The position numbers and the translations under genes are program-made. From assembly GCF_900496995.4 (NCBI RefSeq), contig NC_044007.1:19797742-19861741 (forward strand): 64,000 nucleotides of DNA. Reading direction: 5' to 3'. The notes under the pieces are model-generated. The model ran no database searches. It saw only the letters and a program-made list of their open reading frames with translations, and was not told the DNA's origin. The stretch is from Aquila chrysaetos chrysaetos. Lineage: Eukaryota; Chordata; Aves; Accipitriformes; Accipitridae. How positions within the stretch are numbered: the stretch's first letter is position 1; every line of letters starts with the position of its first letter. Below are positions 32,151-45,350 of the stretch, piece after piece.

Positions 32151-35100
32151 CTCGAGTCATTTGCAGCTCATGAGCTTCACAAGTCTTGTGATTTCTGTGC
32201 ATTTAGGAAATTCCAATGGATTTCTCTTCCATGAAGTTGTCAAATGAACCCTTAACCCATGTAAACTCTTAGCATCCGCAACAGCCTGTTGCAAGAGCTG
32301 CACATAAAACTCTACTTCCAGGATGCTATAAGAATATCTTACCTCTCCTGGAACTTTTGGTGTTTTAGTTAAGTGGTTCAAGTGGTTGGATATCTTGAAA
32401 GCACAAGACCTGTATTCTAGACTAGCTTTGATATTTTACTAAAAAGCCAGAGTAAAAGAAAAGGTGTTTATGTTAAGAAAGTTGGGGGGTTTATTTTGCT
32501 TTATGAAATGAGATTATAGTAGTGGAAGCAGTTTAGCACACAATGGTTTGGAAATAAAACTATTGTAGTGCTATAAAATGCATATGTCCTGCTTTCCTTA
32601 CATCCAGGTGAAAGCCCTTGGGGCGAGTTGCAGTGCTCCAGTAAAGACACTTCACTGCAATTACAAAGCGGTACTCTGGCACCCCCTTTGTCACCTTTCT
32701 GCTGCAAAAAAGCAACTATGGAGCAAGTAAAACAAATTGAAACTGAGAAGGTTGTGTGTATTATGTGACAGAAGGGAAGTAGGGGGAGAAAACCAAAGCC
32801 ACTGAAGCTCCCTGCCTGGGCTGACTGGCGGACCAGCCTGTGTCAGGAAGCTGTCATGCCTATGGAGGAGAGGGATAATAAGGTAAAAATTGTGGACAAG
32901 CCCACTGCATAAATATCACGGTGCGCTGGCCATGTCTTACAGGCCGTGACCGTGGTGGCTCTGTCTTGCTGAGAGGAGTGCCTGTTTCAGGCATGGCTGA
33001 GAGGAGCGCTCGTTGCAGGTGCGCTCCCACCAGCTGCAGAAGGCATCCAAAACTCCTGTTTTACACAAGTGATCTGTACCTTCACAGAGCCCAGATACGG
33101 GATGTGGAGGAAAATTAAAAACCTGTTTGTTCTTTTCTACTCATGAGCACCAGAGCAGGAAAAGGCAGAGACTAACACTCACCTGAGCAGTAAACTTGGT
33201 CACAAAAATGCAGTTGTAACATTTTCTGACTTGGAAGTTGCTGATTCACGAAAATCTGAACATATCATTGTGATGATGAAAAAACCCTCCAGACCCTAAA
33301 ATACTTTATTTTTGAAAAATTATAAGACAGGGCTACCAGCAGACTGTTTAGTACCGTTTAGTCCAACAGTGCTCAAAACAGGAGGTCCTGCATTATGGAT
33401 CTCTGACATCTTCCTAAGCAGCAAGGAACAAAATGTTTTTAAAGGTGATGTAACAGAAATGTGTATGCAGAAGAATGCTTTTAAAGGATTTAAATATGTA
33501 TGTAAACAGAGGGTTGACCTCTAGTTTTCCATGAAAATTGCCACAGCTGTTTTCTCCAGAAGGCTTATTAAAATTGCATCTTTCTTGGAGAAAGATTATG
33601 TTTGCTCTTATCCTGATCATATGATATCAGGTGACGTAAATTGATACAAAATCCAATGCTTCGACCAATACTGTGATAATAATGCTGAGAGAACTGAAAA
33701 AATGGATAAAAGCATCGCTCTCCACAGAAACGTTGATTCACTGACCATCTGTCTTAGTTAAGTGGTTCACCACTTTAGCTTGGCATTAGACAAGTCAGCC
33801 CATAAATTAAATAACTGAAGTCATACTACAATTCTTGGCTATCCTGGTCTATTTTTTTAAGCTGTCAACATCTAAAATGTCACATGTATTTCTTTTTGGG
33901 TAGATAGTGAGCATGTGCCAAGTCCTGCCTACTCATCTTAAGCATGAACACAGACAAGTAGCAATTATAGTCTTGGTTTCTCTTAGTCACCCAAACTGAA
34001 ATAAGAGCTCTTCAGAGTTTAAATATGTGCATCAAATATGTTTCTATTTATTTGCTTACCTACTTATATGAACAATGTCTGACTAAAGAGACTTGCAATA
34101 TACATTTTGAGATATAGGAAGGTGTTAGCAAGAAACAAATTCACTTGACATGTTAGAGCATATTCTGCACTCAGCACTAGAAGCCAGAGAACCCATTAAG
34201 AACTTTAAAATATCACAATAAAAGGTTCATTTTTACAGGCCATTAGGATTCCATTAGTCTCATCTATTTGTTTCCAGGCTGTCCTCAGACTGAAAAGCGA
34301 TTATCTAATTGGAGGCTTTCATTAGATTAAAAAAAAAAAAAAGAAAGAAAAAAGCAATATGATTTTAACAAAGAGAATACAGTGGATAGCTGCCCACTCA
34401 AACTGGAAGGCTGAGAAGAGGCTCAGAATAATGTTCATATGTGTTTTGGACAAATTTACAGCATATACTGCAGAGAGTGATACCTCAGATAAACAAATAT
34501 TTCAGTGATGTGATGAAGGATATATTGGTGATTTTAGAGTAGCAGTAGCTGTTGACAGATTTTACACCCTCATTGCTTGCATAAGGAAGCTATACCTAAA
34601 TACAGGAGAGAAAAGTTTACATTATTTTCCTAGATTGCAACATTTCCATGTTGATCACTTAACACCAGAGAATGGCCTAGATCAGATGCCAAAATAAAAG
34701 ATTAAAAGCTTGCTGCTGGAGACACCAAAGCCTGAGGCTCCAGCCCAGCAAAGAACATAAGCAGTTGATTAAGAAGAAGGTCAAGTTTAAGCCTTCTCAT
34801 CTTTAGCAAGCTGCACAGGTCTGTGCCTGGTGGGATCTAAGTGTGCTCCTGCAGTTCAGCACATGCTTAAAGCCCTCATTTGGCAAAGCATGGGATGTCC
34901 CTCCCCAGAAGACTTAACACAACCTGTGCAGAAGTCCTTGCTGTCAAGCCCTTGGTGCTATTCTTAGCTTACACGAGCCAGATTTTAACAAGCCACCCGA
35001 GCATGGGCTGTGCCTCCATGTGCTGTGCAACCGTACGAGTAGGCTTAAAGGTGAACTCGTTAACAGATGGACAGAAGATTTTGTGTGTTATCCAAGCGTG

Positions 35101-38100
35101 ACTGTGGCAAGATCCCAGAGACCAAGAATAAAGGCAAAATGCTAAAAGAAGTTAGTAGTACATATATAGTCAACATGAATACTTAAAGCTGTATGAGTTA
35201 ATCCAAAAGATGTTCTGAAAAGAATAGAAGCGCTGGATTAGGGTTTAATCAATCTCTTGTAAGGTGAGCATGAGATCTTTTGGGGGGAACAAACTTCCCT
35301 CTCTAGACTAGCAGAAGGTACTACATCTCCTTTCGAGGCCCGAGGACCCTGCTGCAGGCAGGCAGGAACAGCTCTGATCATGGGCTGAATCCTACATTTC
35401 TCAGCCCTGGGATAAATGCTGTGCTGGAAAATATGTGAATGGGCCCAGACACTGAACACTGCTCTTGATCTGCAGAAATGGTGCTTGTAGGAACAAGAGG
35501 TAGAGGCTTTTTTGAAAAATAATAGAACTTGTTAATAGATGAGTAAGAAGTTGGAGGCAAATAAACTTTCAAAATCATATTGCAAGAAAACAGGAAAAAA
35601 ATCCAGAAACTAATGGAGCTTTTTTGGAGAAAATCAAGAATTATGATTCAGCATCAGAAGCAAAAAACTTGGTGGCTTTCCAGTAAAAACATTTTAAATC
35701 CCACATTAACATGATACATTTTCTACATTTAACTGATAAACGAATTTTTATTTCTACATTTGGTAGCCATAATAATTCATTTAGGGTTATTCCCATATAA
35801 AGGGTTTCTGTATTTATGGTAGAACATTAAGTGCTTCAGTATTTATGCTACAGCATAAATACCTGTTCTAGAGAACAGTAGGTATACATAAAAGATTAGA
35901 AATAAAAAACCGCAGATATCCAGAGAAAAGGGATATGTCATTTCAAGCTGTGGCAGTTGTTATGAAACCAGCACTTGCAGATTCTGACATCTCGTGGCGT
36001 ACCTGCGTAACTGCAAAACTCTGCGCTGCTTTCATTTTACGTGAGGTTCTGGGTTTGATATGCTTTCTTTTATTTTTGAGGAGTGCTTGGAACCAACGTT
36101 GATGTAAAGGAACAATATTTTTACTAGAAGTTTGAAAGTGGGAAGCCTTGAAAATATAAGGAGATTAAGTACACAGCTGAAAGTCAATCTGGGAAAGAAA
36201 TATCAGGTAACTGCTCCCATGCTTATAGGTGCTGCACAAAATGTCTTTAATTGCACTGCAAAATACTTTAATCTTAACAATTCATAAAATATCATGTACG
36301 TAGTTTCAGTATTTCCTAAATCCACAGCTTTTGATCATAAAATCTGCAGTCTGTGAGTAGGAGTCCGTATGATCTTTTCTGTGTTCAGAGCATGGTATTT
36401 TAATCCTGTAGACCTCCTGACTGCAAACACCATGTTGTATTTTGGGAGTTTGCAAACCATTTTCTACCCTCGTCCACAGCACCTATGCGGCTGCCAAACT
36501 TTTGCCCATTGCCAGCCACACAGCACAGTGTATTTGCCCACTGGCTTCCCATATGGCCCAGCATAGCAACCATACAGCATGCTTATTCATGTTAGACCCT
36601 GCATTTGGTTATCTATGGATATGTTGCTCTCCATGGATACCAAGCCATTCTTCTGCCTACTACCACCCAAATTTAATCCGGTGCTTCGCTTTAAGCTTGT
36701 GCTTAAATATTGTAGAGAATTGAGACTTTATATTTCTTGCTCTTGAAAATGCAAAAAGAACATAAGTAATTATTGCTCTCAGTTCAGCATAAACATATTT
36801 GTTCACAAGTCCTTTAATTTCTAAGAAATGTTGTTTTCATTATTATTCATTGTTTCACCAGTTTTGTCTTTATTAGGCATTCATAAAAAATACTTCATTA
36901 TCATCCATAAACCACAGTTCATTAGCATAGCTGCTCTGTGAAGTCAATTGTTTCTTCATTAGCAACAGCTCCTCAGAAATTCAGGCTTTTGATGCTTGTT
37001 TGAATTACTTGTATCTTTTCATTTCCTCAGTTGTGTTTCTGAAAGATTTCATTTTTTCTGCAGCCATTTACATTTATGAATATCCTTGTAAGCTCTGCAC
37101 TTCTAATTTGTGATGTATTTTTCTTTCAACTACATTAGCTGTTCATACAAATGCAATGGCATAGAGAGTTTATTCATAGGCTTCATCCTGCATTTGTGAG
37201 TGCTAATCTATTAACTCTCTCTATTCCTTTAGGCAGGAATGAAAACATTTGTCCTCTAGCATGCTCCAGTGAAGAAGGTACAATTTTGAAAGCCCCACAC
37301 TTTCACTACCCTTCACTTGGATGCCTGGCAAAACCTCTATCGAGAACTAAACACGTGTCGGGTGTGTGAGACACAGAGGTTGCGTTTTGCAAATGTCATC
37401 AAATGAATCAAATCAAACGACTGCAGCATGATTTAAAAAAAATCTTTTCTTTGCTTGAGCATTGCCTTTCACCTTGCTAGACAGTGACCCCCACGGCAGT
37501 TTCCCTCCTAGCCTTCCCACCAGGCTGTGGTGCCCAGATGCTCCTCCTGCTTCACGGTCAACTGGGAGCTGGCAAGAACCAGTCGTGCCAAAGAGGACCT
37601 CCAGCGTGCTCTCCTGCACCACTGAACCAACCGCCTTGGCCCCCGGCTGTTCTGACCTGCCTTTGCCTTGTTCTCCAACTTGCCAGCCGCATTTCTTTTC
37701 TGATATAGCATTTGGTTATGAATGAAATGAGTATTTTCCTGATTGTAAATCTCTGATCCGACACTGACTGGAAATATGTTTCTTTCAAGAGCGGCTGACC
37801 TCAGGAAAAGGGCCTAAGAAATGTTTCTGAATGTATTTTTTCTTATCCCATCACTCTTTTGGTATTTTTAAAGGCTTATTTCTGAAATGGAGAACATTTC
37901 TTATGGGACAGATGGTCCAAAAATTTTAGAATTACATAAAACAGGGAGGACAGATTTGTTGAACCTTTCCTCTATATGTATCTCACTCTTTATAAAGAAC
38001 CTAAGCACAGTTACAGCTCCTCACACTCTTGGATGTGAGATTGCTCCTCTTGTCTGGATACTACAGTGGTACACAAACCTCAAATATATGCTTGAAGCCA

Positions 38101-40461
38101 AGGACAGCCAAGGCCGAAAGATGTTACCTATGTCCTCTGCTTATTACAAATGTTTAATATAAGGTAATATGCCTACATTCATAACAATGCAATCATCCTC
38201 CATGCAAACAGTTAAGAAAGTAATACAAGCCTTCTACTTTCACCACAAACTCAGGCCAAGGTATAAAACCAAAGCCAGCTGGCCAGCTTTCAAGAAGAGC
38301 TCACTTGCCAGATGGGAAGAGAGGAACTTTGTTGACATGGAAACCTATCATTTCAATATATATCTATAATTAACAGATAAAATAACAGGATGAGAAAGAT
38401 CTCAAAAAGCCATGATCAACTATAGTTGTAAGAGAATTTTTAATATCCAAATATTAGAGGTGAAAGAATAAAAACAGCGACAGGGAAAGTGTTAAAACAA
38501 ATTGTTGTTCCAGGCTGGTGTTAGAGGGCTCAATAGGAACGTGAGAAATGAAACAACAATAATTTGATGCTAGAGCATGTTTCTGCATCCGTGCTCTGCT
38601 GCTGCTATAAAAAGGAGTTTTGTGTGGATTTTGTCTGTGCACATTTAAACGAGAGTTGCTGCCCTGAAAATTTCCAGTCAGAATAGATGGCAGAGAGGGG
38701 AAAAAGGGTAAAATATTTAGAGAGGTGCAGAGAGACAAAAGATGCAGCCACAATACAAATGCAGATGTTGTAGAACCACAGTCATATCTGATGACACAGG
38801 AGGACACTAAATAGCTCCGATTTGGCAATAATCCTTGGGACAAGGAGGTGGTAACAACCCTTTAGTCATCAGACAAATCCATACCAGAGATGACCTGGTC
38901 CAAGCAGAGGGAATGAGATTTTTCTGGACATTGCTGTACATGGTAGGAGGAATTCTTCCACTATGGCTTTTCTCTCTTTCTGGGGCATTTCATGGCTACC
39001 AAAGACCAAGTAATTGTACAGGATGCTTCTACAGGTTCTGTGCATTATTAGTTCAGGTCTCGATAACACCTCAGCAATAAACCTTTTTTCCTTGGAGAGA
39101 AACCGCTAAATAAGTATGTGGACCATGCATCAGTCCAAAAGTAGAAGGGCACAAATCACGAGAGCAAGCTAACATTTTCACATTCAGAAGTGACAGGCTC
39201 AGTCCCTCTAAAGAGAACATGAGGGTTGTTGTTACACTATTATCTTTGCTTGATATTTACTGTTAAAATAATTTCTGTTCCTGAATTCAGGTGTTTCACT
39301 AAAAGATCTGGGCATACAAGATCCTTCACAGATAGACAAGCACTGTTACAGGGAAGAGGGCACAGATCTAACTTTTCGTGTCCCACCTGAACTGAGAAGG
39401 TGGAGTTCACAGTAGGCTTCATTTATAGTAACAAATATCTGTAATGCAAAGTCACTTGTATTTCTTCCCTCACCAAGTCTGGGCAGAGCTGGTGATGCAA
39501 AAGAAAATATATAAAGAAAAAGAATCCGTTCATTTGTATGTAAATAAAGTAAATGTAACAAAGACTAGCTGGAGTTACCATCTGCTGCACAGCTTTTTCA
39601 CATAGATACAGTAAATGCATGGGGGTGATCTCTTGGTGTTTGATGGTTATTAGTCTCCTCACTTTTCCAAAAGACATTGCAAATTTGAGGCACTTTAAAA
39701 CTTGCAGTAATCATTTTTTTTCTCTTCATTATGTGGTACTATACTAGTGACATCCAAGGGAGAAGAACAAGATATATGTTTGAGATCACCCTAAGTATAA
39801 TAAAGCCCAAGAGTTAAGTGACAAGCTCTATTTTATTTCTGATCTTTTCATTTTTAACTGCACCTTTTTAATAATCTCCCTCTCCTGTTTTGTAAAATCC
39901 AAAAGGCCAGAGGCTCCCTCACCAGAAAAAAAAAAGTATGTTCATTGTAACTGGATCGCTGATCTCTTCATCATTATTTTTATGCGCCTTGGGAAATTAC
40001 AAGGAGATAGAACTGTAGAAAATAGAATAACTGCCTTCCTCGCAGTCTGTGCACCTGCTGATTGTCAGGAAGGAAAGGCACAATTTGCTGCATATCTGGT
40101 CCTGTTCCCCAACTCACTACAGACCCCTAGGTGTGAATCCCTGGGCAAAAACAAAGACAACTGTCAGGCTTTTAAGTATGGAGGGTGTTTTTAATACAAG
40201 TCTTACATTAGGAGAATTTAAACCTCGAGGCGTAAATGCATCATTCTCTTTCACATCATTTAAGCTAGTTGAATGCTTCTTAGTGCTCAGTAAATATAAA
40301 TGGATTTTGCTGCAGAGCCAGAAAATACTGCAAAAAGGTATGGTTCTGCTTAGGATGAAAATCAAGCATGGATTTAAAAGCCTTCCTCAGACAGATAGTC
40401 TGTTTAGTTGGTAGAGTTTACATGAAGCCTAGACACTTTTCTGCCATCTCATTCACCATTT
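32151..40461. other. Intergenic AT-rich sequence, no gene seen
   Basis: A stretch at about 32365-32440 weakly resembles the left part of a MIR SINE. There is an A-rich run at 34330-34352 and a GC-richer patch at 37460-37690 open in both strands. All open frames are under about 130 codons and none is recognised. No RNA gene is seen. Confidence 0.45.
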
Positions 40462-40466
40462 GCCTC

Positions 40467-41046
40467 TGTCGTGGTTTAACCCCAGCCAGCAACTAAGCAC
40501 CACGCAGCCGCTCACTCACTCCCCCCCCACCCAGTGGGATGGGGGAGAAAATCGGGAAAAGAAGCAAAACACGTGGGTAGAGATAAGAACAGTTTAATAG
40601 AACAGAAAAGAAGAAACTAGTAATGATAATGATAACACCAATAAAATGACAACAGCAATAATGAAAGGATTGGAATGTACAAATGATGCGCAGTGCAATT
40701 GCTCACCACCCGCTGACCAGCACCCCGCTAGTCCCCGAGCGGCGATTCCCCGCCCCCACTTCCCAGTTCCTATACTAGATGTGACGTCCCATGGTATGGA
40801 ATACCCTGTTGGCCAGTTTGGGTCAGCTGCCCCGGCTGTGTCCTGTGCCAACTTCTTGTGCCCCTCCAGCTTTCTCGCTGGCTGGGCATGAGAACCTGAA
40901 AAATCCTTGACATTAGTCTAAACACTACTAGCAGCAACTGAAAACATCAGTGTGTTATCAACATTCTTCACATACTGAACTCAAAACATAGCACCGTACC
41001 AGCTACTAGGAAGACAATTAACTCTATCCCAGCTGAAACTAGGACA
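40467..41046 (-). mobile_element. Solo LTR (ERV-L type, -)
   Basis: 580 bases from TGTCGTGGTTTAACCCC to AACTAGGACA, flanked by the perfect 5-base duplication GCCTC (40462-40466 and 41047-41051). Read on the minus strand it has the ERV-L-type LTR layout, with TTCCATACCATGGGACGTCA upstream and TTCTATTAAACTGTTCTTAT near the poly(A) signal. These two blocks are shared, diverged, with the provirus at 12272-19010, so it belongs to a related but different family. Confidence 0.95.
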
Positions 41047-41051
41047 GCCTC

Positions 41052-44000
41052 TTATGTACAAGTTTTCTAATTGTCCAGCTTAGAGGCTGTCGTCACTTCA
41101 ACCACAAGCTCTACGTACTACGAAAAGGTTATCCCCATCAAGTTGGCCATGGCTGGGTGAGGTGATAGAGGTGGTGATGGGACCAGGAGGAGAAGAGCAC
41201 TGGCCCCATGCTCCACACTGGGGTTATTAACCTCTCACTGTGTGCCTTCGCACCTCTGCCTAGGCAGCCCAGCCTGCCTGAGCATCAAAAATTGTTCATT
41301 TGAGCTAAAGAGGTCAGAATATGATGAAACACATCCCACGCTAAAACCTGAGATTGTTACAGCTTCCTCAGTTGTCCTTAACTATATCTTGAGCTAATAA
41401 ACCTTAGTTAATCACTGGCCCTTAGAAATAGCAGATATTTTAAAGCAAATGTGACAGCTATGGGCAAGCACGTACAACACTGCATGACTTCTACAAAAAA
41501 CTGATGGTATTCACACATTGTATAACCATTAAAACATCACAGGCACAAATGTGATCAAGTCCTCCAGTGTGTGTTGACTTTGTCTCGTTTTTCAGTGACA
41601 TGACGGTGATTCGTTAGTTGCGTCATCCGTAGTCCAACAACAGAAACAGGCACGGACAGTGAATTGATGTCAGTGTCTGCACTACAGCGCATGGCTCAAA
41701 TAATCTCTCTCAGAGATAAATGAAGCGAAATACCACTTTGCTTTTCCTTTCTTATGCTAGACAAACTCCTCCTAATGAAAATGTTGAACTGCACTGTCTT
41801 TCAATCAGTGTATCTTAAGCCACTGCTGATTATATGGGTCTGAAAGGGTATTTGGGGAAGTCTGGTGAGTTTGAGTCTGAGTCGGTGGGTGAAATATGCT
41901 GAAATCGATAGAAAAAAACCCTCTTCTGTTCTTCAAGACTAGTCTTTCTCTGTGCATATGTCAGTACAAAAAATATCTCAGAAAAACTTCCTTTATATTT
42001 TCCCTCTTATCAGAATAATTCCCTTTGGCCCTCCCAGGAAAGTGCTGGAAAATGTATTCAACACCTGATTACATTTTCTGTCCCTTTTATACTCTTTTAA
42101 TTAGCAAAAGTAGGATTGTAGATGCCGTAAGAGTTGGATTCTGCTTAGTCTCACCAATTTCTGAGCCATATTACTGTATCACCTACCGACACTGAGGACA
42201 TCAAGACCTCCCCATACCATGTGCTGCACAGCCTGATAATGCAGCCCCTTTTCTAAGGGTGGCAATCCTTTCCCCTTGGAAGTCTACAGAAGTTTTGTCA
42301 CTCATTGCAGCAAGTCACAGATCCTCCCTATAACAAGCTAAATGGACAGAGGATCCAAAAAAAAAGGACTACACCACCCAAGAACGTTCTGAGCTTAGGC
42401 AAAAATACATTAACATCTTCTCCTGATCCATCCAGTGCCATCCTTTTTGTCATATGGTTTTTCACCCACATTTTTAACTGTCAGCCTGGGTGCGTATCGC
42501 CAGCCCCTGATGCAAACCTCCTCATTTAGAATCAGAGAGAAAATAGTTTTCCTCAAAGGGGTTATCTGAGGTGCCTTTTCTTTTAAATGCCTATCTCAGG
42601 AGCTGCTTCAGAGCTGGTTTTCTTACACAGAATTGGAGTTTGATGAGTTACTCTCTGAGCTAGTCAGCAGACAGAGATTTCTCCATGCCATTTGGATTAT
42701 ATTTCCCTCTCCTTATTTTTTTCATTTTGCAGGCAGCATTTCAGGAGAATCAGTTTTATTTGTTTATTTGTTTATTTTTGCACTGGTTTATGCAGAATTC
42801 TGTAAGTCCCATTTCTGTGTTGGTGAAATATTGAGCAGGTGCAGATGTGGCCCATCTGTGAAATGTGTCGTTTATATTGGGCAGAGGGAGAGGAAGAAAG
42901 GAAAAGTAGTGCTATTTGCCTTCATTCTGGGAGGAGCAGGTAAAGGAAATAAAGAAGACGAAAGCTGCTGCTGCTGTAGCTGGGGCTGGAAGATGTGGAT
43001 TTGGGCATGCATCATCCTGAACATGGGATAGTCATGTTATGACATTTTCTGATTTTGACAAAAAATGTCAAAACTTTGCTATTCTAAGTAATCCTGCAGA
43101 GTGCCAAAGAAAGGCTGTATTGAAAACTGTATTGAAAACTCAGTTATTTTTAGTTGTCACACAGAGTGGTTATGCAGAGGCCTGAGCTCCCAATAACCAT
43201 GGGCATTCAGAGGACAGCTTTTCCTTTCCTGTGAAAATGTGAAAAGAGGAATGTGCAGTGAAGGTAGCTAAGGAAAAAGTGTTTGCTAATGGTAAGAGGC
43301 CAAATGTTCATGCTGTGGCCCTTTTTAGGAAGCACATAGACAAAATTTGCAGCTCGTTGTTCTCAGCAAGCTCGTATATGTGTGTTTTGCACATTTTATC
43401 CCAGAACATGTATTGAAGTGGGCTCGGTGCTTTGCTCATCTGCAACTGATGCATCAGTTTATGATGTGAAGCAGCACAATGGCACTCTAGCAGATGGGTC
43501 TAAGCATATCCATGCCAGAAAATCAGCATGTGAAATAAGTTTGAATAAGACAAGTAGATAATGTGAAGGCCAATACAAACCTCTCAGTACCTCCTGCTCC
43601 ATTAGCTTTGAAAGCAAAAGCTGGTGTACGAGACGTGCTCTGTCCTCAGGTATCTAATGCAATTCAGACAATTCCAGTGCTTTCAAGGCTTTCTGTAGCA
43701 CAGAAAGATCTGTCAATAAACTTCTCAGCTAAGCTTTGTTTTTAACTTCAGTGAGTGTTCAGTTAACTTATAGTCATGCAACATCCATGTAACTTAGGCA
43801 ATTCAGTAAACTTTTAGCAAAAGCTGAACGCTGTTTGGGTTTTTGACTTGGCTTTTTGTATCTGTCCCTGGTCGCCAGAATAAATGGACCTTGATGCAAA
43901 AAACTCTTAAAAATTTACCTTAGGAGAGAGTTTAAGTACTAAGTGGGCTTCTGAAGAATCTAAAACCATCTGAAGGCTGTCACTTAGAAAGGAATAAACA

Positions 44001-44770
44001 ACTTACCCAGCTACAGAAAATAATTTTTAGCTGTCACAAATTTGTCTTGCTGTTTTTTTACAAAAAGTGCTTTTTAACAATTTTCTATGATAAAAATGTT
44101 TCTCACCCCCAAAAACCTTTAACTTAACTGTAGCTTTTGCCTGAAGAAACGTATATATAATTTCCACTAACTATACTCAGATCTTAATTTCATGAAGAAA
44201 TTTTTTTGTAATGTATCAGCACATTAATTCCTTTTAGCTGAAAAATATTTTACAGAGGAAATCATTATATAGTCTTCTTTAAAAAAAAATCATTTTTATC
44301 CGGAAGAATAAAAAAGGGATGCTGGAACTACCTTCGATTCCCTTTTGAAGTGACAGTAAAGTGTGCATTTGGACACCATACCACCAGTCTGAAGGTTTCC
44401 AGGAGAGATGGTAAGAATATTCTCTTGGCGTCGATGGCAATACATAGAAATCATGTCTCATATCTGACTTTAATAAAAGAATTTCATTACCAATTAATTC
44501 TATTAAGGCATCATTCCATTTTTTGTGAGTGAATTACCTATTACTAACTTGAAGTCATTACATTTTTCAGGGGAAATCTATTTATAAGTACTCATAAAGC
44601 AAACTAATTGAAAACATAATTAAATAGAGGACAGAATCTTAAATAAATGACAGATGCTCATTCCCTAGATTAAGCACACTAAGCAGGCAATGCTTCTCAC
44701 ATAACTTTCCCAAATAGTCCCGTATTACCATTTTGCCCTTGACACTGACTACCGAAAACACATCATCCTC
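41052..44770. other. Intergenic AT-rich sequence, no gene seen
   Basis: A TTTATTTG-type simple repeat lies at about 42754-42780. The 132-codon open frame at 42633-43031 runs through it and has no recognisable domain. No RNA gene is seen. Confidence 0.45.
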
Positions 44771-45350
44771 TTATAAAAAGCTGTATTTCAGTCCTGCTCG
44801 GGGGCGAAGGGAGAGTCCACGTCTGCTGCGGCCGACGCCGGCCCCTGGCCATCGCGGAGGTTTTCTGTGCCCCTTCCTGCAGCCCCTTGCCGGTCGCAGC
44901 CAGCGTCCCGCAGCCAGCGGGGGCCTCGGCCCTGGCCCTGGCTCACACGAGGTGCAACGTTAAAAGCCTCCCGCCCTCGGTTTTCCTCTGGTTATCCTCT
45001 GCTGTGAGTTCCCCCACATTGCAGAAGTCTCAATTTCATGTGTTTAAAATATTTTTAAATGGCAGAGTCCCTCAGGAGGGACAGAGGATAACAAACCTCC
45101 CTCTCCGCGCCCGGGAACAGCCTCGCCACGGTGGCAGAGTTTGCACCAGCCTGCACACCGAGGTTGGCTCGGCTCCGCAAGAGAGGCAGCGATTTAAGGA
45201 GATGATGGCTGAGAGTGATGGATTCAAGGGGATGATGGCTGGGAAAGTCATCTCCCACAGACAGGACCTTGGGGTGGTCCTGTGCAGGATCCTGCCATCC
45301 CCGCGGGGGCTCCCTGGGCTGGGCAGCACCATCCTCCGCGCTGGCCACCA
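44771..45350. other. CpG-rich patch with an upstream TATA-like element
   Basis: TTATAAAAAG at 44771-44780 precedes about 560 bases with roughly 30 CpG dinucleotides by my count, far above the surrounding DNA. It contains an imperfect 30-bp tandem repeat (45196-45225 and 45226-45255, sharing GATGATGGCTG). Open frames on both strands are unrecognised. It could be an unannotated promoter or first exon of a noncoding RNA, or simply a GC-rich patch. Confidence 0.4.

Noticed and set aside
31570..32247. Frames resembling a reverse transcriptase, considered as a host gene
   Set aside because: They are the broken C-terminus of CR1 ORF2 in a truncated LINE copy.
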